Positions 6,393 through 11,924 of a stretch of 11,936 bases of DNA are shown here, one piece after another; positions within the stretch are counted from its first letter, which is position 1, and every line of letters begins with the position of its first letter. The translations under genes and the position numbers were made by a program. Under the pieces are notes generated by a model, which was not told the origin of the DNA, ran no database searches, and saw nothing but the letters and a program-made list of their open reading frames with translations. The stretch is taken from assembly GCA_016210245.1 (NCBI GenBank), contig JACQUR010000115.1, positions 1-11,936 on the forward strand, in the 5' to 3' direction. Origin of the DNA: Chloroflexota bacterium. Its GTDB lineage: Bacteria > Chloroflexota > UBA6077 > JACQUR01.

Positions 6393-8843
6393 CTAGCTCC
6401 GTCCCCGAATCGTGGCCCCCAGCCGGTGGGCCAGCTCACGCTCAATGTGCGCCTGCACCTCCACCGCCTCCTCGTCGGTCAGGGTGCGCTCAGGCGAGCG
6501 GAAGGTGAGCGAGTAGGCCAGGCTCTTGGTCCCGCTGGGCAGCGCCTCGCCGCGATACACGTCGAACAGCTCAGCGCGGTCCAGCAGCTCGCCCCCGGCC
6601 GCAATCAGCACCGCGTGGACCTCCTCGTGGGTCACTGCCTCCTGCACCTGGACGGCCAGGTCGACCTCCACGCCGGGGAAGCGCGGCGGGGCAGCGGCGT
6701 GCCCCACCTCGCCAGCACGGCTGGCCAGGGCTTCGAAGTCCAGCTCCGCGGCGAAGACGGCGCGCCCCTGGAGATCGAAGCGCTCGGCCACCCGCGGATG
6801 CACCTGGCCCAGCGTACCCAGGACGACTTCGGGTCGGCCCGCCACCGGCAGCACCACCTCCGCCACGCGCCCTGGATGATACGACACGTGCGCCGCCCGG
6901 CGAAACCGGGCCGCCCCGAGTCCGAGCGCGCGCAGCAGCCCTTCCACCACCCCCTTCAGATCGAAGAAGTCGAGCTCGCCTTGCTCGCGATTCCAGGCGC
7001 GAGGCGCGCGCGCGCCGGCCAGGGCGATGCCCAGGTGGCGCATCTCGCGCGGCAGCGGCGCCAGGGGCGGGAGGTACACCCGCGCCAGCTCGAAGATGGC
7101 CACGCGCTCGCTGTGGCGCAAGTTGGCTCGCAGGATATCGAGCAGGCTGGCCAGCAGCGTCGTCCGCAGCGCGGACTGCTCGGCTGAGAGCGGGTTGGCC
7201 ACCCGCACCAGCCCGTCCAGCGGGGACGCCAGGCCTGGCGCGGCTACGGTCGAAGGAACCGGCCACGGGGCGCGGCTGTCGAGCCTGGCCGGGGTGGAGG
7301 GCTCCACCAGCGAGTAGGTGATGACCTCCTGGAGGCCGCAGCCGACCAGGATGCTCCTGGCTCGCCGCTCCCAGTCCCGCGCCACGTTCGGGCGGGGCTC
7401 GGCCAGGCGGCCGCTGAGCAGGGTATCGGGAATAGCCTCGTAGCCGGTGACGCGGGCCACCTCCTCCGCCAGGTCCGCCGGGCCCTCTACGTCGCGGCGG
7501 TGGCCGGGCGCCACCACCTCCAGGCCGTTGGCCTGCGGCTGCACCTCGAACTCCAGGCGGGTGAGCACCTGCGCGATCTCGTCCTGCGCGTAGCGCTTGC
7601 CCAGCAGCGTCGAGAGGCGCTCGGGGGTGATGAAGATCCGCCGCTTCGGCAGCCGGGTGGGGTAGAGGTCGACCAGGCCCGCGGCCGCCCTGCCGCCGGC
7701 CAGGCGGACCATCAGGTTGGTCGCGCGCTGAGCGGCCCGCGCCGTCTGGCCGGGGTCCAGGCCGCGCTCGAAGCGCTTGGAGGCCTCCGTGCTCAGGCGC
7801 AGCGCGCGGGCGGTGCGGCGGATGCTCATCGGCTCAAAGTTGGCCGACTCGATCACCACGTGGCGGGTGCGCTCGCTCACCTCGCTCGCCAGGCCGCCCA
7901 TCACCCCAGCCACCGCCTGGGCCTGGCGAGCGTCGGCGATGGCCAGCATCTCCGGGCTTAGCTCGCGCCCCTGGCCGTCCAGGGTGACGATGCGCTCCCC
8001 CTCCCAGGCGCGGCGGATGACCAGCCGCCCCTCGGCCAGCAGGTCGGCGTCGAAGGCGTGCAGCGGCTGCCCCTGCTCCAGCATCACGTAGTTGGTCACG
8101 TCCACGACGTTGCTGATCGGCCGCACCCCGCAGCAGTGTAGCCGCCGCTGGACCCACCCGGGGGATGGGCCGACCGAGATGTCCTGCACGACCGCGGCGG
8201 TGTAGCGCAGGCACAGGTCCGGGGCCGGAATCTCGACCGCGACCAGGCTGGCGGCGGGCGACCCACCCGCGAGCGGCTCGAGCGGCGGCACGGTGAGCGG
8301 CTGGCCGGTCAGCGCCGCCACCTCGCGGGCGATGCCCAGCACGTTCATCTCATCCGGGCGGTTGGGCGTGATCTTGAAGTCGAAGATGACCTCGCCCAGC
8401 ACCTCCTGCAGCGGCTGGCCGGGCTGCGCCGCCACGTCCAGCACGTAGATGCCCTGCCGGTCCGGGGCCAGGCCCAGTTCGTCCGCCGAGAGCAGCATGC
8501 CCTGGGAGGTCAGCCCGTCGAAGTCACGCGCCTCGATCGTTCGGCCGCCCACGCGCCCGCCCGGCAGCACCAGAGGCACCAGGTCGCCCACGCGCAGGTT
8601 GGTGGCCGCCGTCGCCACGGCCACGACCGCGTGTCGCAGCTCGATCCGGGCCACCCAGAGTGCCTCCAGCGACGGGTGGCGCTCCAGGCTGGCCACCCGA
8701 CCGACCACCACCTGCTCCCAGTCGGCGCCCAGCACGGCCAGGTCTTCGACCTCCGCGCCAGCCATGGTCAGCAGATGGGCCAGCCTGGCCGGGGGCAGCT
8801 CCACCGGCACGAACTCGCGGATCCAGGACAGCGGTAGCTTCAT
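6393..8843 (-). CDS. pheT: Phenylalanyl-tRNA synthetase beta subunit
   Basis: An 816-residue subunit of the cytoplasmic alpha2-beta2 enzyme that attaches phenylalanine to tRNA-Phe. Length and order of domains are standard: N-terminal MKLPLSWIREFV, an EMAP-like tRNA-binding domain at about 40-150, the B3/B4 editing domain at about 210-385 (SNVVDVTNYVMLEQGQPLHAFD), B5 at about 400-475, a catalytic-like core, and the C-terminal ferredoxin-fold anticodon-binding domain at about 720-816. The start at 8843 is set by the canonical N-terminus and by a perfect GGAGGT six bases upstream (8850-8855). The open frame extends 17 codons further only through a repeat. It follows pheS after a 75-nt gap filled by a palindrome, an unusual spacing for two subunits needed in equal amounts. 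Confidence 0.97.
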   Translation of the reverse strand: MKLPLSWIREFVPVELPPARLAHLLTMAGAEVEDLAVLGADWEQVVVGRVASLERHPSLEALWVARIELRHAVVAVATAATNLRVGDLVPLVLPGGRVGGRTIEARDFDGLTSQGMLLSADELGLAPDRQGIYVLDVAAQPGQPLQEVLGEVIFDFKITPNRPDEMNVLGIAREVAALTGQPLTVPPLEPLAGGSPAASLVAVEIPAPDLCLRYTAAVVQDISVGPSPGWVQRRLHCCGVRPISNVVDVTNYVMLEQGQPLHAFDADLLAEGRLVIRRAWEGERIVTLDGQGRELSPEMLAIADARQAQAVAGVMGGLASEVSERTRHVVIESANFEPMSIRRTARALRLSTEASKRFERGLDPGQTARAAQRATNLMVRLAGGRAAAGLVDLYPTRLPKRRIFITPERLSTLLGKRYAQDEIAQVLTRLEFEVQPQANGLEVVAPGHRRDVEGPADLAEEVARVTGYEAIPDTLLSGRLAEPRPNVARDWERRARSILVGCGLQEVITYSLVEPSTPARLDSRAPWPVPSTVAAPGLASPLDGLVRVANPLSAEQSALRTTLLASLLDILRANLRHSERVAIFELARVYLPPLAPLPREMRHLGIALAGARAPRAWNREQGELDFFDLKGVVEGLLRALGLGAARFRRAAHVSYHPGRVAEVVLPVAGRPEVVLGTLGQVHPRVAERFDLQGRAVFAAELDFEALASRAGEVGHAAAPPRFPGVEVDLAVQVQEAVTHEEVHAVLIAAGGELLDRAELFDVYRGEALPSGTKSLAYSLTFRSPERTLTDEEAVEVQAHIERELAHRLGATIRGRS

Positions 8844-8849
8844 TGGCGT

Positions 8850-8855
8850 ACCTCC
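8850..8855 (-). promoter_or_regulatory. Shine-Dalgarno of pheT, abutting a palindrome
   Basis: On the minus strand GGAGGT lies six bases before the pheT ATG and directly touches the end of the pheS/pheT palindrome. In the mRNA the 3' arm of that palindrome contains ACCTCC, which is complementary to this Shine-Dalgarno. The 5' arm carries several decoy GGAGGT copies. Competing foldings could hide or expose the site. Confidence 0.7.
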
Positions 8856-8917
8856 GGTTGGAGGTTGGAGGTTGGAGGTTGGATGCTCATCCAACCTTCA
8901 ACCTCCAACCTCCAACC
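8856..8917. repeat. GGTTGGA heptamer palindrome between pheS and pheT
   Basis: Left arm 8856-8885 and right arm 8888-8917 pair at 29 of 30 positions with a 2-nt loop. The arm is four GGTTGGA units; the one mismatch is a GGTTGAA variant unit in one arm. The element fills nearly the whole gap between the two synthetase subunit genes and ends 1 bp before the pheS stop codon. The same unit builds the palindrome between rpmI and rplT. Confidence 0.93.
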
Positions 8918-8918
8918 C

Positions 8919-9959
8919 CTATGGGAATTGCTGCAGAAAGCGCAGGTCGTTGCTGTAGAAGAGGCGGATATCCTCGATGCCGTACTTGATCATGGCGATG
9001 CGCTCCAGACCCATGCCGAAGGCGAAGCCGGTGTAGCGCTCGGAGTCGTAGCCCACCTTCTCCAGCACCCGTGGGTGGACCATCCCGGCGCCCAGGATCT
9101 CCAGCCAGCCGCTGCCGCGGCACACGGCACACGGGCCGCCCTGGCCCTTGCAGGCGTGGCAGGAGATCGACATCTCCACCCCGGGCTCCACAAAGGGGAA
9201 GTAGTCGCACCGGAAGCGCGTGCGCACCTCCGGCCAGAACATCTGCCGCGCGAAGGCGGTGAGCGTACCCTTGAGGTCGGCCATGGTGATCCCCTCGTCC
9301 ACCGCCAGCCCCTCGACCTGGTAGAACATCCACTCGTGCGAGGCATCCAGCGCCTCGTAGCGGTAGCAGCGTCCCGGCACCACCACCCGCACCGGGGGCT
9401 GCTGCTGCTCCATCACCCGGGCCTGCACGGGCGAGGTGTGGGTGCGCAAGAGGATCTCGGGCGGCCGGACGTAGATGGTGTCCCAGATGTCGCGGGCCGG
9501 GTGGTCTCTGGGGATATTGAGCGCCTCGAAGTTATAGTAGTCCGTCTCGACCTCTGGCCCCTCCGCCACCTGGAAGCCCATCCGCTCGAAGAGGCGAACG
9601 ACCTGCTCCATCACGTGGGTCACCGGGTGCAGGCGGCCCAGGGCCGGGGGGCGGCCCGGCAGGGTCACGTCCACTCGCTCAGCCTGGAGCGCGCGCTCCA
9701 GGGCGGCTACCTTCAGGCGCTGCTCGCACTCCGCGAAGGCCTGCTCCAGCGTCTGCTTCGCCTGGTTGGCAGCCTGGCCCAGCCGCGGGCGCTCGCTCGC
9801 CGGCGCCGAGGCCAGCCCGCGCGTGACCTCGGCCAGCGCGCCTCTGCGGCCCAGGTAGGCGATCCGCCAGCGCTCCAGGTCCGCCTCGTCCTGCACCGCG
9901 CGCAGCTCGGCCACGGCGCGGTTGCGCAGCGCCTCCAAGCGCACCTGCACGTCCACCAT
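8919..9959 (-). CDS. pheS: Phenylalanyl-tRNA synthetase alpha subunit
   Basis: A 346-residue catalytic subunit that activates phenylalanine and charges tRNA-Phe, together with the beta subunit encoded next. Residues 1 to about 85 form the N-terminal coiled-coil arm that contacts tRNA. The class II core shows GRCYRYEALDASHEWMFYQ (motif 2 region), the FPFVEPGVEM segment and the motif 3 region FGMGLERIAMIKYGI. A Cys4 cluster (Cys267, Cys270, Cys277, Cys280 in CHACKGQGGPCAVC) sits in the insertion that some bacterial PheS proteins, for example from Firmicutes, also carry and that other groups lack. The start at 9959 is set by GGAGG five bases upstream and by the usual N-terminus; the longer open frame runs through non-coding repeat. 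It is the third gene of the operon, separated from rplT by 203 nt that hold a terminator and a palindrome. Confidence 0.97.
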   Translation of the reverse strand: MVDVQVRLEALRNRAVAELRAVQDEADLERWRIAYLGRRGALAEVTRGLASAPASERPRLGQAANQAKQTLEQAFAECEQRLKVAALERALQAERVDVTLPGRPPALGRLHPVTHVMEQVVRLFERMGFQVAEGPEVETDYYNFEALNIPRDHPARDIWDTIYVRPPEILLRTHTSPVQARVMEQQQPPVRVVVPGRCYRYEALDASHEWMFYQVEGLAVDEGITMADLKGTLTAFARQMFWPEVRTRFRCDYFPFVEPGVEMSISCHACKGQGGPCAVCRGSGWLEILGAGMVHPRVLEKVGYDSERYTGFAFGMGLERIAMIKYGIEDIRLFYSNDLRFLQQFP

Positions 9960-10008
9960 ACCTGCCTCCTCGAGCCTGGACTCGCACCGGGTTGGCGACT
10001 CGAATCCG

Positions 10009-10066
10009 CACAGGCGAGCCGCCTGTGCCACCGAGTTGCTGCGGTGGCACGGGCGGCTCGCCTGTG
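10009..10066. repeat. Nested 25-bp inverted repeat upstream of pheS
   Basis: Arms 10009-10033 and 10042-10066 match at 24 of 25 positions around an 8-nt loop. Each arm also contains its own small hairpin: CAGGCG-AGC-CGCCTG at 10011-10025, and the corresponding sequence at 10050-10064, which keeps pairing through a G-T wobble. The element lies in the pheS leader between the terminator and the ribosome site. Similar CAGGCGGCTCGCCTG-type repeats are common intergenic elements in several GC-rich phyla, which argues for a dispersed repeat rather than a gene-specific switch. Confidence 0.85.
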
Positions 10067-10098
10067 CTACCCGGCCGCGCGGTCCAGAGTAGTCAATG

Positions 10099-10130
10099 AA
10101 AAGCGCGCCTTCGTCGCAGCGAAGACGCGC
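10099..10130 (-). terminator. Intrinsic terminator after rplT
   Basis: On the minus strand an 11-bp GC-rich stem (10130-10120 with 10113-10103, one G-U pair) with a 6-nt loop is followed at once by TTTT (10102-10099). It starts about 32 nt beyond the rplT stop and about 140 nt before pheS. It should end part of the rpmI-rplT transcripts or act as an attenuator for pheST. No Phe-rich leader peptide fits in the short space before it, unlike pheM of E. coli. Confidence 0.75.
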
Positions 10131-10162
10131 CTCCAACTCGCCGATGGCCCCTGTCGGTCGTC

Positions 10163-10522
10163 TCAGACCTCGAGGGCGCTCCGGGCGAGTTGGGCGAGCT
10201 GGGTAAACTGGGCGGGTTCGCGCACCGCCAGGTCGGCCAGCACCTTGCGGTCGAGGCCGATCCCGGCCCCGTGCAGACCCGCCATGAAGCGGCTGTACGA
10301 CAGGCCCTCCTGTCGCGCGGCGGCGTTGATGCGCGTGATCCACAGGCGGTGGAAGTCGCGCTTCCGATTGCGCCGATCGCGATAGGCGTAGGCGAGCGAC
10401 TTCATGGCCGCTTCCTTGGCGCTCTTGAGCAGCCTGCGTCCGCCCCCGCTCTGGCCCCTGGTCAGCGCAAGGATCTTGTTGTGGCGCCGCCGGGAGGTCA
10501 TGCCGCGCTTAACTCTAGTCAT
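10163..10522 (-). CDS. rplT: 50S ribosomal protein L20
   Basis: A 119-residue basic protein that binds 23S rRNA early in assembly of the large subunit; in several bacteria it also represses its own operon. The sequence is canonical from TRVKRGMTSRRRHNKIL through AYRDRRNRKRDFHRLWITRINAA to GLSYSRFMAGL and the C-terminal LDRKVLADLA segment. Normal length is 117-120 residues. The start at 10522 has AGGAG seven bases upstream. It lies downstream of rpmI, but the gap of 162 nt, most of it palindrome, is much longer than usual for this pair. An intrinsic terminator follows the stop. Confidence 0.98.
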   Translation of the reverse strand: MTRVKRGMTSRRRHNKILALTRGQSGGGRRLLKSAKEAAMKSLAYAYRDRRNRKRDFHRLWITRINAAARQEGLSYSRFMAGLHGAGIGLDRKVLADLAVREPAQFTQLAQLARSALEV

Positions 10523-10539
10523 CGCACTCTCCTGTAGCG

Positions 10540-10674
10540 GGTTGGAGGCTAACGGGTTGGAGGTTGGAGCGGGTTAGAGGTTGGAGGTTGGAGGCTAACG
10601 GGTTGGAGGTTGAAGGTTGGAGGGGACTTCCTCCAACCTTCAACCTCCAACCCGTTAGCCTCCAACCTCCAACC
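10540..10674. repeat. Perfect 45-bp palindrome plus direct repeat between rpmI and rplT
   Basis: Arms 10579-10623 and 10630-10674 are perfectly complementary over 45 bp with a 6-nt loop (GGACTT). The arm is built of GGTTGGA-type units with one GGCTAAC unit and one extra base. The preceding 10540-10567 repeats 27 bases of the left arm (10586-10612) as a direct copy at an offset of 46, as if the arm had been partly duplicated. The element occupies most of the gap between two co-transcribed ribosomal genes. Confidence 0.95.
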
Positions 10675-10684
10675 CGAGGCGCTC

Positions 10685-10885
10685 TCACTTGGCGTACGGG
10701 AGCAGGCGCCGCACGCGGGGCCGGTCGGCCGGGGCCACCGGCCACATCTCATCATACTCGCGGCTGGCCCGCGGGGAGCGGTTGCGGCGCAGGTGGCTCT
10801 TGCCGTGGCGGGTGCGCACCAGCTTGCCTGAGCCAGTGTACTCGATGCGGCGCGCGGTCGCCTTGTGGGTCTTGAGCTTGGGCAT
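10685..10885 (-). CDS. rpmI: 50S ribosomal protein L35
   Basis: A 66-residue small basic large-subunit protein. The N-terminus MPKLKTHKATARR and the GKLVRTRHGKSHL block are canonical. The start at 10885 gives the standard N-terminus and has TGGA eight bases upstream; an in-frame ATG two codons earlier (10891) is possible but would place that motif too close. It is the first gene of the minus-strand operon. The usual upstream partner infC is absent: the next gene upstream is apt, pointing the other way. A promoter is visible 64 nt upstream of the start codon. Confidence 0.96.
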   Translation of the reverse strand: MPKLKTHKATARRIEYTGSGKLVRTRHGKSHLRRNRSPRASREYDEMWPVAPADRPRVRRLLPYAK

Positions 10886-10925
10886 CCTCATCGTCCAGTC
10901 TAGAAATGGGCACAACAACAGAAAG

Positions 10926-10940
10926 GCGGCGCTCGGCCGC
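10926..10940 (-). other. Small leader hairpin followed by a U-rich run, rpmI 5' leader
   Basis: Near the predicted 5' end of the rpmI mRNA a 5-bp stem GCGGC/GCCGC with a 5-nt loop is followed by a U-rich stretch (CUUUCUGUUGUUGU). The stem is short for an intrinsic terminator. It might protect the 5' end or take part in L20 feedback, but the sequence alone does not show either. Confidence 0.35.
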
Positions 10941-10948
10941 GACACGCA

Positions 10949-10978
10949 ATTCTAGCACGGCGCTGGGGGGAGCGCCAA
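10949..10978 (-). promoter_or_regulatory. Predicted promoter of the rpmI-rplT-pheST operon
   Basis: On the minus strand TTGGCG (10978-10973) and TAGAAT (10954-10949) are separated by 18 bp. The -10 box is preceded by TGC, making it an extended -10 (TGCTAGAAT). Transcription would start near 10942, giving a leader of about 57 nt. The -35 matches the sigma-70 consensus at 4 of 6 positions and the -10 at 5 of 6. Confidence 0.5.
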
Positions 10979-11016
10979 TCGCCCCTGCTGGTCGTGGCCA
11001 CTCCCACGGCCCCCAG

Positions 11017-11032
11017 GGCCCACACGTGGGCC
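11017..11032. promoter_or_regulatory. Dyad GGCCCAC-AC-GTGGGCC upstream of the apt -10, possible operator
   Basis: A perfect 7-bp dyad with a 2-nt centre lies 11 bp upstream of the apt -10 box, where it overlaps the expected -35 position. A recognisable -35 is missing, so a regulator could act here. In a GC-rich genome a dyad of this size can also occur by chance. Confidence 0.3.
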
Positions 11033-11040
11033 GGGTGTTC

Positions 11041-11049
11041 TGCTAGAAT
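11041..11049 (+). promoter_or_regulatory. Extended -10 box of the apt promoter
   Basis: TGCTAGAAT is an extended -10 element, identical to the one facing rpmI on the other strand. No good -35 is present. Transcription would begin near 11056, leaving a leader of about 60 nt before the chosen apt start. This argues against the longer open frame that begins at 10994, upstream of the promoter. Confidence 0.4.
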
Positions 11050-11116
11050 GCGCTCGTGCCAGGCGCGCCGGGCGGCAGGCCCACGTGGAAAGAAGAAGAA
11101 GCTAGCCAAGAAAGAC

Positions 11117-11623
11117 ATGAAAGAGTACATCCGCGACGTGCCCGACTTTCCGATCCCGGGCATCGTCTTCAAAGACATTACCCCGCTGCTCCAGCACCCG
11201 GCGGCCTTCAAGCAGGCGGTCGAGCAACTGGCGGACCGGGTGCGGGATCGACGGCCCCAGATCGTGGTGGGCATCGAGTCGCGCGGGTTCATCTTCGCCG
11301 CTCCCGTCGCCTACCTGCTGGGCGCTGGCTTCGTCCCCGTGCGCAAGCTCGGCAAGCTGCCCGCCGAAACCGTCACCGTCGAGTACGCGCTCGAGTACGG
11401 GGTCAATACCGTGGAGATGCATGTCGACGCGATCGCCCCGGGCCAGCGGGTGCTGGTGATGGACGACCTGCTGGCCACCGGCGGCACCGCGGCCGGGACC
11501 ATCGAGCTGGTCGAGCAGCTTGGGGGCCAGGTCGTCGGCGCGGCCTTCCTGGTGGAGCTGACCGCCCTCAAGGGACGCAAGCGCATCCCCGGGCACGAGG
11601 TGATCAGCCTGATCCAGTACTGA
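11117..11623 (+). CDS. apt: Adenine phosphoribosyltransferase
   Basis: A 168-residue cytoplasmic purine salvage enzyme that makes AMP and pyrophosphate from adenine and PRPP. It begins with MKEYIRDVPDFPIPGIVFKD, typical of Apt, has GIESRGFIFAAPVAYLLG and RKLGKLPAETV, and carries the PRPP-binding loop VMDDLLATGGT with Asp116, Asp117 and Thr121-Thr124. The length matches the family (about 170). The start at 11117 gives the canonical N-terminus. The preceding ribosome site is only AAGAAAG-like and weak. The open frame extends 41 codons upstream, but that part is lysine-rich and low in similarity, and its first ATG lies upstream of the likely promoter. It is divergent from rpmI and has no downstream partner in the window. 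Confidence 0.96.
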   Translation: MKEYIRDVPDFPIPGIVFKDITPLLQHPAAFKQAVEQLADRVRDRRPQIVVGIESRGFIFAAPVAYLLGAGFVPVRKLGKLPAETVTVEYALEYGVNTVEMHVDAIAPGQRVLVMDDLLATGGTAAGTIELVEQLGGQVVGAAFLVELTALKGRKRIPGHEVISLIQY

Positions 11624-11635
11624 ACCGAACCAGGT

Positions 11636-11710
11636 CCACAGTCGACAATCCACAGTTCACAGTCCGCCAGTGCTCTGTCGACTGCGAACTTCCCACTGTC
11701 AACTCAGTAC
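11636..11710. repeat. Degenerate head-to-head 7-nt repeat downstream of apt
   Basis: The left half reads on the plus strand as units GTCGACA, ATCCACA, GTTCACA, GTCCGCC. The right half, read on the minus strand from 11710, gives GTACTGA, GTTGACA, GTGGGAA, GTTCGCA, GTCGACA. Both halves therefore keep a 7-nt phase with related units pointing at each other. Pairing is only partial, so this looks like an aged version of the cleaner palindromes elsewhere in the window. Confidence 0.6.
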
Positions 11711-11772
11711 AAGTCCGCCGCGCAAGCCCCGCAGCCTGGGTGTGACCAGTTTCTGTGCAGGCGGTCGCTGAA

Positions 11773-11924
11773 CCGTAGGGGGCGACGGCTCTGTCGCCCC
11801 GCCGCCCCGAGGGCGGCAAGGGGTGGTGGCCAGGGGGCCGGCCAGCAGCTCTCCTCCGGCCCCCTGGGCACCACGCTCTGCCGCCCTCGGGGCGGCGGGC
11901 AGACAGGGCCGTCTGCCCCTACGG
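11773..11924. repeat. 152-bp palindrome with nested hairpins
   Basis: Arms 11773-11841 and 11856-11924 match at 60 of 69 positions around a 14-nt loop. Each arm contains two smaller hairpins: an outer one (GGGGCGAC/GTCGCCCC at 11779-11800; GGGCAGAC/GTCTGCCC at 11897-11918) and an inner one (GCCGCCC/GGGCGGC at 11801-11817 and 11880-11896). Where the two arms differ in the outer hairpin, both bases of each pair have changed together, so local pairing is preserved. Confidence 0.92.

Noticed and set aside
10011..10066. GGTGGCAC in the pheS leader as a T-box core
   Set aside because: It differs from the T-box consensus GGTGGNACCG, lies within a palindrome that explains it, and no specifier-loop structure is evident upstream.
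10091..10096. TTGACT on the minus strand as a -35 for a separate pheS promoter
   Set aside because: No acceptable -10 is found 16-19 bp downstream.
10994..11116. Longer form of Apt starting at 10994
   Set aside because: The start lies upstream of the predicted promoter, and the added residues do not resemble Apt, whereas 11117 gives the normal N-terminus.
1437..11924. Repeats as CRISPR arrays
   Set aside because: Units are 7 nt without unique spacers and are mostly arranged as inverted arms; no cas genes are present.
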